NCBI GenBank assembly: GCA_964512045.1
Contig: CAZEJK010000050.1
Span: 1-27,378, forward strand
Length of the DNA: 27,378 bases
Direction of reading: 5' to 3'
Origin: CAZEJK01 sp964512045
GTDB taxonomy: Bacteria > Acidobacteriota > Thermoanaerobaculia > Thermoanaerobaculales > Sulfomarinibacteraceae
The notes below the pieces were generated by a model. The model was not told the DNA's origin and ran no database searches. It saw nothing but the letters and a program-made list of their open reading frames with translations. Shown here piece by piece: positions 1 to 7,593 of this stretch (positions within the stretch are counted from its first letter, which is position 1; every line of letters starts with the position of its first letter). Position numbers and translations under genes: made by a program.

Positions 1-887
1 TCGAGCAACCGCTCCAGGTAGCGGGCGACCTCCGCGCCCCTGGCGCCGGCCTCAGAGGGAGTCAACGCGCCGTCCTCGGTGACGATCCACGCAACCAGAT
101 CTGCAGGTGTGATGTCGAACATGGGCGCAGAGACGGACGCGCCCGTGGGCACATCCCCCATCAGCGCAGAGCAGGGCTCGCGCTCGGCCTGGCGGCGGCC
201 AGCCAGCTTGATCGACTGACACGCCACCACCATCGGAGCCTTGAACCACTGTGCGCCGAGCGCGAGGGCGAAGGTGCCAGCACGGTTGACGACGCTGCCA
301 TCCACCAGCACCTGATCAGCGCCAACCAGCACGCACCGCACGCCGCTGACAGCCTCCGGCAGCACGACATCCGGCACCATGTCCACCCGCACCCCGCCAG
401 CGAGCAGCGCCTGGGCAGCGCGCACCCCGTCCCCGAGACCGAGACCGGGTGCGAGCACGACCCTGTCGGGCCGCAGCGCCTGGACGGACGCGACGGCGGT
501 CGCGCTCCACGACCAGGTGGCCACCACACCTCCGCAGCCGAGCAGATCGCGAGCCCTGCGCGCCACCTCCGCATCCGCGGCGCCGATGTGCCGTCGCAGG
601 CCCGTCACGCTCCGGCTGAGCGCTTCACCCCACGACGCACCTCTACGTACAGCCGCCTCTCCCTGCCGGACGGCCCGCGCAGCCGCCACGCCGATCGCCG
701 CCATCGCCGGCCGCACCTCGAGGAGACGACCGAGCAGCTCCACGATCTCGGCAGGTGGCGACGGGGACGAACCGGTGAGCCCGCAAGCCGCCGCCTCGAG
801 AGCATCGAGGGCACGCTCGGCCAGCGCCGTCGCTCCGTCCCGGTCGTTGGCTGCAATCTCGGCGAGGATCTCATCAGCGTCCGGCAT
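1..887 (-). CDS. eIF-2B alpha/beta/delta-like (sugar-phosphate isomerase fold) protein, 3' end cut off
   Basis: About 295 codons run from ATG at 887 off the left edge with no stop, so the C-terminus is missing. The first third is a helical N-terminal domain. The rest carries the family landmarks: ATWSWSATA (counterpart of the TYSxSST strand), VLAPGLGLGDG, then VGADQVLVDGSVVNRAGT, the GAD…DG…N+GT signature with its conserved Asp, and FDITPADLVAWIVTEDG near the end. The family contains eIF-2B subunits, MtnA (methylthioribose-1-phosphate isomerase) and ribose-1,5-bisphosphate isomerase. The TxCNxG-type cysteine motif of MtnA is not evident, so I would not call it MtnA. A sugar-phosphate isomerase or binding role is inference. 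A GGAG motif lies about 9 nt upstream of the start. The gene diverges from the rhomboid gene. Confidence 0.82.
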   Translation of the reverse strand, partial: MPDADEILAEIAANDRDGATALAERALDALEAAACGLTGSSPSPPAEIVELLGRLLEVRPAMAAIGVAAARAVRQGEAAVRRGASWGEALSRSVTGLRRHIGAADAEVARRARDLLGCGGVVATWSWSATAVASVQALRPDRVVLAPGLGLGDGVRAAQALLAGGVRVDMVPDVVLPEAVSGVRCVLVGADQVLVDGSVVNRAGTFALALGAQWFKAPMVVACQSIKLAGRRQAEREPCSALMGDVPTGASVSAPMFDITPADLVAWIVTEDGALTPSEAGARGAEVARYLERLL

Positions 888-908
888 CCCACTGGTTCTC
901 CAGTTCCG

Positions 909-937
909 ACGATAGCAGCGTCGCCGGAGGGGCTCCA
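909..937 (-). promoter_or_regulatory. Candidate promoter for the eIF-2B-like gene
   Basis: On the minus strand TGGAGC (937-932) is followed after 17 nt by TATCGT (914-909), preceded by TGC in extended -10 style. Predicted transcription would begin near 902, about 15 nt before the ATG at 887. Each hexamer matches the sigma-70 consensus only partly. Confidence 0.3.
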
Positions 938-980
938 CTACCCGCACCTGCTCCACGCCCACCGGGCGCCGGAGCACCGC

Positions 981-986
981 TACAAT
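981..986 (+). promoter_or_regulatory. Candidate -10 element for the rhomboid gene
   Basis: TACAAT matches the -10 consensus at five of six positions, but no good -35 is seen. If real, transcription starts near 993. That would rule out the upstream ATG at 985 and support GTG 1009, which has an AAGGAGG ribosome site at 998-1004. Confidence 0.3.
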
Positions 987-1008
987 GAGCGGCAGACAAG
1001 GAGGCCGC

Positions 1009-2181
1009 GTGTTCATCCCGATCGGCGACAGCCCGAACTTCAAGGCCACGCCGTGGGTGAACTACACCCTGCTCGCGGTCAACATCCTGGTGTTCATCTT
1101 CCTCTGGCCGCTACAGTTTCAGCGCGCAGATCCCGCCGACCCCGCCGCCGAGGCGTACCAACGGGTGGTCGCCGCCGAACGCGGGGTCCGGGTCCAGGTA
1201 TCCGCGTACGACGCGATAGTGTTCCGTCACGGGTTCAAGCCGCGATTCCCCTCACCGATGAACATCCTGACCGCGATGTTCCTCCACGGCGGCTGGCTCC
1301 ACCTGCTCGGCAACATGCTCTTCCTGTGGATCTACGGCGACAACGTCGAGCACCGGCTCGGGCACTTCGGATACCTGATTGCCTATCTGGGGACAGGTGT
1401 CGCCGCCGCGCTGGGCGATGCCCTGCTCCGGCCCGACTCCGCAATCCCGTCGGTCGGCGCCTCGGGCGCCATCTCCGGCGTGCTCGGGTTCTACTTCATC
1501 TGGTTCCCGCGCAACCGCGTGCGTGTCTGGGTGTTCCTGTTCCCGCTGTTCGCCGACATCCTCGAGCTGCCAGCGCGCCTCGTCCTCGGCTTCTACCTGG
1601 TCATCGACAACATCCTGCCGCTCCTGATCACCGGTGGCGCGAGCGGTGTTGCGTACGGAGCACACCTGGGAGGCTTCATCGCCGCCGTCGGTGCGGCCGT
1701 GCTCTTGGACCGGTACGTGCTACAGCGACCCGAGGGACCGGTCCGCGCGCCGCGCCCACCGGCACGAGAGGCAGCAGCGGCGGGCGACCCGGTCACTGCC
1801 TACCGGCAGACCCTCGACCGTGGTGATCTCGGTGGCGCCCTGTCGCTCCTGCTCGACATCCCCCGGGCACAGGTGCGCCGCGACCTTGCGCCGGAGGACA
1901 CCCTGCGCCTCGCCGAGCTCCTCGAGGAAGCACACCACCCGCGAGCCGCGCTCGCGGTGTATCAGCGGACCCTTGCCGATCACCCGATGGGCACCCACCG
2001 GGCGCGGGCGCACATCGGCGCCGCGCGGGTCATGATGGCGGACCTGGGGATGCCGACTGCAGCCTACCAACACCTGTACGCGGCCCTGGAAGAGGACCCG
2101 ACGCCCCGGGACGAGACCGAGGCACGACAGCTGCTCGCACGGCTACGGCAGTCCGGCTCCGTACCCCGGCGTTGGATGTAG
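1009..2181 (+). CDS. Rhomboid family intramembrane serine protease with helical C-terminal extension
   Basis: This 390-residue membrane protein cleaves transmembrane substrates within the bilayer if active. The first membrane segment is at about residues 19-35. A soluble loop of about 50 residues follows, then the rhomboid core with HGGWLHLLGNMLFLWIYG (93-110), the catalytic serine in GASG (Ser152) and the partner histidine in AHLGG (His219). Both dyad residues are present, so it is probably active. From about residue 245 a soluble, Ala/Leu/Arg-rich tail reads like helical hairpins (for example AELLEEAHHPRAALAVYQRTL) and may be a degenerate TPR-type module. I chose GTG 1009 because AAGGAGG lies 4 nt upstream and family members usually begin with the FIPIGD segment. 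An in-frame ATG at 985 is the alternative. The DUF2339 gene follows 80 nt downstream. The substrate is unknown. Confidence 0.9.
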   Translation: MFIPIGDSPNFKATPWVNYTLLAVNILVFIFLWPLQFQRADPADPAAEAYQRVVAAERGVRVQVSAYDAIVFRHGFKPRFPSPMNILTAMFLHGGWLHLLGNMLFLWIYGDNVEHRLGHFGYLIAYLGTGVAAALGDALLRPDSAIPSVGASGAISGVLGFYFIWFPRNRVRVWVFLFPLFADILELPARLVLGFYLVIDNILPLLITGGASGVAYGAHLGGFIAAVGAAVLLDRYVLQRPEGPVRAPRPPAREAAAAGDPVTAYRQTLDRGDLGGALSLLLDIPRAQVRRDLAPEDTLRLAELLEEAHHPRAALAVYQRTLADHPMGTHRARAHIGAARVMMADLGMPTAAYQHLYAALEEDPTPRDETEARQLLARLRQSGSVPRRWM

Positions 2182-2261
2182 AGCGCGACCGGGACCAGCG
2201 GTGGCTCCCATCCTGAAGGCCACCGTCCACACCTGCGGTAGGATGGCTGCACGGAGGCCCC

Positions 2262-5200
2262 ATGGAAGCGATCCTCGTGCTGATCGTGATTGGCATCCCG
2301 CTGTTGGCGGTCATCGGGGCCGTGCTCGGGACGGTGGCGCTGGTCCGCACCCGACGGCTGGAAGCGGCGATCACGGCGCTCCGCACACGCCTGGCAGCCC
2401 TGGAGAGCACGCACGCCGCTGCTGCGGACGCGGCGGAGCCGGCGGTCCCACCACAACCAGACACCCCGAAGCCCGAGCCGGCTCACACCACCGCCGAGCG
2501 GACCGCGCCGACGGAGCCGCCGCCGCTTCCGACGCGCGATGGAGTCGCAGCTTGCACGCCGGACGCTGGGCGCCGACCTGAAGCTCCCGACGACTCCCCT
2601 CCGATGGATACCTTTGCACACCCCGCAGCTCCATCCCCCGACCCGCCTCCGACACCGGCCGATGACACCCCGGCGCGGCCGACGATCGACTGGGAGCAGT
2701 GGATCGGTGTCCGTGGCGCCGCAGTGGTAGGCGCCGGAGCTCTCGGACTCGCGGGGCTACTGCTGTTCAAGTACTCCGTCGAGCAAGGGCTGCTGTCGCC
2801 TCAGATCCGGGTGATCGCCGCTGTGCTCACAGGCCTGGCCTCCATCCTCGGCTCGGAGCCGTTGCGCCGCCGCTCGCCGGCCGGCGCGAACGCTCTCGCG
2901 GCCGGCGGCATCGTCGTGCTGTACGGCGCCGTGTGGGCAGCCAACACTCTGTACAGCCTCGTCGCAGCGATCCCGGCGTTCGCCCTGATGGTGCTCATCA
3001 CACTCGCCTGTGGGGTACTGGCGATGCGTCGGCCATCCCAGGTCATCGCGGTCATCGGACTGGCCGGCGGCTTCGCCACGCCTCTTCTCGTCGCGCCGAC
3101 CGACGCCGGGCCGTTCGGACTGTTCAGCTATATCCTCCTCTTGGACGCGGGTATTCTGTGGCTCGCACTCCGCCAACGTTGGCCGGTGCTCGGAGCGCTG
3201 GCCATGCTGGGAACAGGCCTCCACCAGGCGCTGTGGATCCTCGTCGAGATGGATGCGGCAACCGCAGTGCTCGGTCTCGGCGTGCTCGGGGTGTTTACGG
3301 TCGTGTTCCTGGCAACCACCGGCACCTCCACCCGGGCCACCGGGGTCGCATGGCGGATCACGGAGGGGGGTGCGCTTGTCGTTCCGTTTCTCCTCGCGCT
3401 CCGGTTCGCAGGCGACACAGATCTGCAGCCTCCAGCGCAGCTGGCAGCGCTGGTGCTGCTGCTGGTGCTCAGCGGAGTCGTTCTCGGCTGGCGACAGGAC
3501 CGGCCGGGAATGGCCAACGGCTCGATCGCCGGAGCGCTGGGCGTTGTCGCCGTGTGGCTCCTGAACCTCGACACCGATCCAACCGGGCCAGCGCTCTGGA
3601 TACCCGTGGCGATCGTGGCGGCCCTGCCGTTCATTGCGCAGCTCGCCGTCGAGCTTTCGCCGCGCGCCGCAAGACGTCCTCCCACCGCCAACGCGGTGCT
3701 GCTTGCCAGCCTTGGCGGATCGGCCCTGCTCGCCGTTGCCACCGCGACGCACTCCGAGGTCGTGTGGCCTTTCCTCGTCGCCTGGATCGTCCACTCCGCC
3801 GTCCTCGTACGCCATGGACTGCGGCTCCCGGAACGCGGATGGACGCACCTGGCTGCCGGCTTGATTCTCGGGATCGGCACGCTCGCTGTAGTACCAGAGA
3901 GCAAGCTCCCACCGACCACCGTGCTGGTGGTCCTTCTCGCGGCGGCCGTTCTCGCTCAGCTGGTCGTGCTCGCCCTCAGGCAGCAGGCAACGACGAGGTG
4001 GACTGTCCACGGAGCGGGAGCCGCCACAGTGGCGATGCTGCTCTGCACCGCCCTGGTTCCGATGGACGCCCAGGTGCCAGGGGCTGTCGTTATACTCGCC
4101 ACTGCCGCCATCCTCGGGCTCGGACTCCTGCTCGTGGCCACCCACGGCTCCTCCGGCAGCTGGGCCATCACAGCCGTGCTGATGACCTCGCTGGTCCATC
4201 TGGCCATGGTCGGCATCAGCGCCACAGCCCGGAATGCAGGCGCTTCGGCGCTCGCAGTCTTTGCCGCAGCCGCCATCCTGTTCTCGGCATGGCCCCTTCT
4301 CACGGGAGGTGCGCTCCGGTCGACGCGTCGAGCGTGGTACAGCGCAGCCGCTGCCGGCCCGCTCTGGTTCCTGCCGATGGCCCTGATCTGGACCGACACC
4401 TTCGGCGATGACGCGCTCGGGCTCCTGCCGGTCGGCTTGGCGGCGGTTTCCGTCGCCATGCTGGCAGCGGTCCGAGCGGTTTGGACGGGTGACGACCCTG
4501 TGCGGACAGAGGCGGTCGTATGGTTCGCGGCGGCTGCCCTCGGCCTGGTCAGCATCGCGGTTCCCCTCCAGCTGGAGCGTGAGTGGATCACCGTCGGTTG
4601 GGCGATCAACGCCGTGGCAGTGCTCGCACTCTGGCGCCGGCTCGATCACGCGGGCCTCAAGTACCTGGGGCTGGTGCTTCTCGCCGCAGTCACCGTGCGT
4701 CTCGTGGCCAACCCGTGGGTCCTGTCATACCACTCGGCCGGCGGAACGGTTGTCATCAACTGGCTGGCCTACACGTATCTGATCCCTGCCGCCGCACTCC
4801 TCGTGTCGGCGGGCTTCCTCCGGCGGTTCGAGGCGGCTCGCCTGCGGAGCTGGGAGCCTGCACGGCCGTTTGCCGCACCGGCGTGCGGTCTGGCGGCGGT
4901 GGCGGTCATCTTCGTGTGGATCAACCTCGCCATCGTTCACGGGTTCACCGCCGACGGCTCGTTACAGCTGACCCTCGAGCGGCTCCCGGCGCGCGACCTG
5001 ACGACCTCGTTGGCGTGGGCGGGATACGCGGTGGTGTTGCTCGTGCTCGGCCTGTCCAGAAGCAGCACGCAGCTGCGCTGGGTGAGCCTGGCCCTGCTGG
5101 TTGTGACGATCCTCAAGGTGTTCCTCCACGATCTGGGTGAGCTCGAGGACCTCTACCGGGTCGCCTCGCTCGTGGGCCTGGCTGGCTCGCTCATCGCCGT

Positions 5201-5285
5201 ATCGATCTTCTACCAGCGGTTTGCCTTCCGCGCGAACGCCCCGCCCGACACCGCGGCTGACCACGAAGGAGATGTCCAACCATGA
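2262..5285 (+). CDS. DUF2339 family polytopic membrane protein
   Basis: This 1007-residue protein has an N-terminal membrane anchor (about 3-28), a short coiled-coil-like stretch (30-50, LEAAITALRTRLAALES) and a Pro/Ala/Thr-rich cytoplasmic or linker segment (about 55-140). The family's entry motif DWEQWIGVRG is at 143-152. A very long series of hydrophobic helices, probably more than twenty, then runs to the end. This is the standard layout of the DUF2339 family of predicted membrane proteins, whose function is not established. The start is ATG 2262 behind GGAGG. A weak -10-like TAGGAT lies at 2239-2244, so it may have its own promoter as well as read-through from the rhomboid gene. The stop codon overlaps the next start (ATGA, 5282-5285), indicating translational coupling with the DUF3999 gene. 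Confidence 0.88.
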   Translation: MEAILVLIVIGIPLLAVIGAVLGTVALVRTRRLEAAITALRTRLAALESTHAAAADAAEPAVPPQPDTPKPEPAHTTAERTAPTEPPPLPTRDGVAACTPDAGRRPEAPDDSPPMDTFAHPAAPSPDPPPTPADDTPARPTIDWEQWIGVRGAAVVGAGALGLAGLLLFKYSVEQGLLSPQIRVIAAVLTGLASILGSEPLRRRSPAGANALAAGGIVVLYGAVWAANTLYSLVAAIPAFALMVLITLACGVLAMRRPSQVIAVIGLAGGFATPLLVAPTDAGPFGLFSYILLLDAGILWLALRQRWPVLGALAMLGTGLHQALWILVEMDAATAVLGLGVLGVFTVVFLATTGTSTRATGVAWRITEGGALVVPFLLALRFAGDTDLQPPAQLAALVLLLVLSGVVLGWRQDRPGMANGSIAGALGVVAVWLLNLDTDPTGPALWIPVAIVAALPFIAQLAVELSPRAARRPPTANAVLLASLGGSALLAVATATHSEVVWPFLVAWIVHSAVLVRHGLRLPERGWTHLAAGLILGIGTLAVVPESKLPPTTVLVVLLAAAVLAQLVVLALRQQATTRWTVHGAGAATVAMLLCTALVPMDAQVPGAVVILATAAILGLGLLLVATHGSSGSWAITAVLMTSLVHLAMVGISATARNAGASALAVFAAAAILFSAWPLLTGGALRSTRRAWYSAAAAGPLWFLPMALIWTDTFGDDALGLLPVGLAAVSVAMLAAVRAVWTGDDPVRTEAVVWFAAAALGLVSIAVPLQLEREWITVGWAINAVAVLALWRRLDHAGLKYLGLVLLAAVTVRLVANPWVLSYHSAGGTVVINWLAYTYLIPAAALLVSAGFLRRFEAARLRSWEPARPFAAPACGLAAVAVIFVWINLAIVHGFTADGSLQLTLERLPARDLTTSLAWAGYAVVLLVLGLSRSSTQLRWVSLALLVVTILKVFLHDLGELEDLYRVASLVGLAGSLIAVSIFYQRFAFRANAPPDTAADHEGDVQP

Positions 5286-7351
5286 GATTACGATCATTCT
5301 CTTGGCGCCACACAGTCTGGCTGGCGGCACTCCTCACACCACCGGTCACGATCGCCGGCGCCGACCAGGACCTCGCAGCACTGTTCCAGTACCGGGCCAC
5401 CATCGAGGCCGAGGGCGATGGTCTGTGCCGCCTCGTGCTGCCGGAGGAGGTGCTTCGCAACTGCCGAGCCGATCTCGCGGATCTGCGCGTCGTCGACGCC
5501 GAGGGCAACGAGCTCCCCTTCGCAGTGGACGGACGACCACCTGTGCCCACTGTCGAGGTGCGTTCGCTGCGACCCGACCTCGTCCACGTGGATCGCCGGC
5601 GCGAACGGGTCGCGGAGACTCAGTACCGTTGGCTCGAGTCGTACCACCTGAGACTACCACCTGGCGTGACCGAAGCCCCCGGCTGGGAGCTGGTGATCGC
5701 AACCTCTCGGGCCGAGGTGGTCGCCAGCGTCGACGTTCGCCTGCGTCCCGTTCAGGGCACGGAGCAACCGCTGGTCCAGGACGTGTCGGTGTTCCGACTG
5801 GTCACACCAGAGGTCGAACGCCTGCGCGTTCCTCTCGGAGTGCTCCAGGTCGGCACCTTGGAGGTGGACCTCATCACAAACCGTGGCGGCTTCGTCGAGC
5901 CGATGCTCGCGCTGGAGTCGGTGCGCTCTCCGTTGCAGCCACGACCAGCGGCCATCCCACTGGAGCTGGTGGACGTCGTCCACACTGGCTCTCACACGAC
6001 GGCAACGGTCCGCCGTCCGCGTGGCGTGGTCCCGGACCGCCTGGCGATCTCCACATCGACCGACACGTTCCACCGTCAGGTCGATGTGTGGGATGCCGGC
6101 CCCGGAGCTCGGGACGAGCGACTGGGCTCAGCTCAACTGTTTCGGATCGCTACCGAACAGCCTGTGGCGGAGACGCGGATCACGATCGAGCCACCGTCCG
6201 GCGATCAGCTCCAGCTGGTGGTCGTCGACCTCGACAGCCCGCCGCTGGCCGACCTGAAGGTAATCGCCCTCGTCCGCCAGCCCGCTCTGCTCGTGCCGCT
6301 ACCAGAGGGCACACGTCGTGGCACGCTGCTGTTCGGAGGCGGACGAGCCCGCGCACCCAGCTATGACATCGCGACCCTCCTCCCGCGCCCGGGAGAGCAG
6401 CTCTCGGGCGCCGCTGCAGAGCGCGCCCGGGCCACCTGGGACCCGAGCCGATCCAACACCGCCACCGTCGTGACCATCAGAGAGAACCCTGCTTGGAATC
6501 CGGAGCCGACACTCGCGTTCACGATGCGCCCGGGACGCGAGCTGAACCCCGCAGCGTACAGCCATCGACGCCACCTCGAGGTCACGCCATCGCGTGAGGG
6601 CCTGGCACGCCTGCGCCTCGAGCCTGAGGATCTGGCGGTGGCCCGGCCCGATCTCGCAGATCTGCGCATCATCGATGGCTCCCGGCAGCAGTGGGCATAC
6701 CTGCTGGAGAGCGGACGCAGTAGCACAGCTCTCGAGCTGGAGATTCTCTGGGAAGACGCTGGAGGCGGTCGATCACGTGCCACCCTCCGACCACCGGTGC
6801 CTGTAGCTCGCATCGACCGACTCCAGCTCCACACAGACCTGGCGTTCTTCGATCGTCCATACACCCTCACCGCACGCACAGACACTGACACGGCCACCGA
6901 GGTCACGCTCGCATCGGGCCGGCTGCACCGGTTTCAGACCCCCTCACGGCCGATCGAGATCCGCTTCGATCCGATTCGCGTCACCGAGCTGAGCCTGGAG
7001 ATCACCGATGGGAACGACGCGCCCTTGCCCGTTGCGTCTGCAACGGCGCGGGCACCCCTCGTGGATGTCTACCTCCCGGCTCGCCCAGGCTCACTCACGG
7101 TTCTCCTCGGTAACCCGAACGCTACCGCTCCCTCCTACGAGCTCGAGAGGATCCGTTCGGTGGTCCTGGCAGTGCCGGCTCAAGCGATTGAAGCAGGTCC
7201 CCTCTCTGCAAACCCCTCCCACGGAACGATCCGTCAGCTGATTGCCGCCGTACCCACTGGCACGCTGGCTGTGTGGGCGGTTCTGGTGGTTGCGGTCGCG
7301 GTTTTGGCCTGGCTGACCGTGCGCCTGGCTCGCCAACGGGAAGCAGAGTAG
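5282..7351 (+). CDS. DUF3999 family exported, C-terminally anchored protein
   Basis: This 689-residue protein has an N-terminal signal sequence (about 8-26, ending near TIAGA). A large beta-rich extracytoplasmic region follows, then a C-terminal membrane helix (about 660-682, LAVWAVLVVAVAVLAWL) with a short basic tail. It matches the DUF3999 family, commonly encoded right after DUF2339. Two related segments are visible: one near residues 50-80 (ADLADLRVVD) and one near 440-480 (PDLADLRIID), each following a 'RL.L…' strand, so the exported region probably contains a duplicated domain. The ATGA overlap with DUF2339 suggests the two products act as a membrane complex with a large periplasmic part. 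The biochemical function is unknown. Confidence 0.87.
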   Translation: MRLRSFSWRHTVWLAALLTPPVTIAGADQDLAALFQYRATIEAEGDGLCRLVLPEEVLRNCRADLADLRVVDAEGNELPFAVDGRPPVPTVEVRSLRPDLVHVDRRRERVAETQYRWLESYHLRLPPGVTEAPGWELVIATSRAEVVASVDVRLRPVQGTEQPLVQDVSVFRLVTPEVERLRVPLGVLQVGTLEVDLITNRGGFVEPMLALESVRSPLQPRPAAIPLELVDVVHTGSHTTATVRRPRGVVPDRLAISTSTDTFHRQVDVWDAGPGARDERLGSAQLFRIATEQPVAETRITIEPPSGDQLQLVVVDLDSPPLADLKVIALVRQPALLVPLPEGTRRGTLLFGGGRARAPSYDIATLLPRPGEQLSGAAAERARATWDPSRSNTATVVTIRENPAWNPEPTLAFTMRPGRELNPAAYSHRRHLEVTPSREGLARLRLEPEDLAVARPDLADLRIIDGSRQQWAYLLESGRSSTALELEILWEDAGGGRSRATLRPPVPVARIDRLQLHTDLAFFDRPYTLTARTDTDTATEVTLASGRLHRFQTPSRPIEIRFDPIRVTELSLEITDGNDAPLPVASATARAPLVDVYLPARPGSLTVLLGNPNATAPSYELERIRSVVLAVPAQAIEAGPLSANPSHGTIRQLIAAVPTGTLAVWAVLVVAVAVLAWLTVRLARQREAE

Positions 7352-7383
7352 GGACGGCTTAGCCGGCGGCGAGGGCTCGAAGC

Positions 7384-7399
7384 TGTGACCTCGGTCACA
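7384..7399. promoter_or_regulatory. CRP/FNR-superfamily type operator TGTGACCTCGGTCACA
   Basis: The 7-bp arms TGTGACC/GGTCACA are perfect, separated by TC, and contain the CRP consensus half-sites TGTGA-N6-TCACA exactly. The site lies 195 bp before the DUF4397 start and 33 bp after the DUF3999 stop. A CATAAT hexamer at 7398-7403 overlaps it. If that is the -10, the bound factor would repress; a downstream promoter would make it an activator site. The regulator gene is not in this window. Confidence 0.55.
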
Positions 7400-7516
7400 T
7401 AATCCTGAGGTTGCGAAGCTCGGCGTGTACAACGCAAACATCTCAAAAAAAGAACCTTCTTCAAGCTCTCAGGCGACAGCACCAGACTCCATCCGGAGAT
7501 CGCCGCAGATTCATGA

Positions 7517-7535
7517 AATACTTAGAAAAATACTT
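7517..7535. repeat. AAATACTT direct repeat, 11-bp spacing
   Basis: AAATACTT occurs at 7517-7524 and again at 7528-7535, one helical turn apart, in an AT-rich part of the DUF4397 leader. Tandem half-sites one turn apart are typical of response-regulator binding, but the copies could also be promoter -10-like sequence (AATACT). Confidence 0.35.
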
Positions 7536-7593
7536 GAGGTTACCTCCCACGAGTCGGCTTCACACGAGCCACATTCACCACAGGAGGTTTGAG

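Larger units (their letters stand above)
7352..7593 (+). other. Intergenic leader region upstream of the DUF4397 gene
   Basis: This 242-nt non-coding stretch is visibly more AT-rich than its surroundings. It holds a perfect CRP-type palindrome (7384-7399), a CATAAT -10-like hexamer overlapping its right edge (7398-7403), an A-run (7444-7450), an AAATACTT direct repeat (7517-7535), the 11-bp palindrome GAGGTTACCTC (7535-7545), and the AGGAGG ribosome site before ATG 7594. The reading frame is open upstream of 7594 (back to 7411). I treat that stretch as untranslated because the signal peptide and ribosome site both start at 7594. Confidence 0.6.

Noticed and set aside
588..1826. A 412-codon plus-strand frame overlapping both the eIF-2B-like and rhomboid genes
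   Set aside because: It overlaps two better-supported genes in other frames and encodes an Arg/Pro-rich product without motifs.
2757..4649. A 630-codon open frame on the minus strand opposite DUF2339
   Set aside because: The product is a hydrophilic Glu/Arg/His/Gly-rich string, the typical complement of a hydrophobic membrane protein in GC-rich DNA. No domain is visible.
7470..7500. CTCTCAGGCGACAGCACCAGAC resembles the 3' end of a glycine riboswitch aptamer
   Set aside because: The matching upstream half (GAGAG stem strand and CCGAAGG-type core) is absent, and the downstream gene is not a glycine-use gene. It is probably coincidence.
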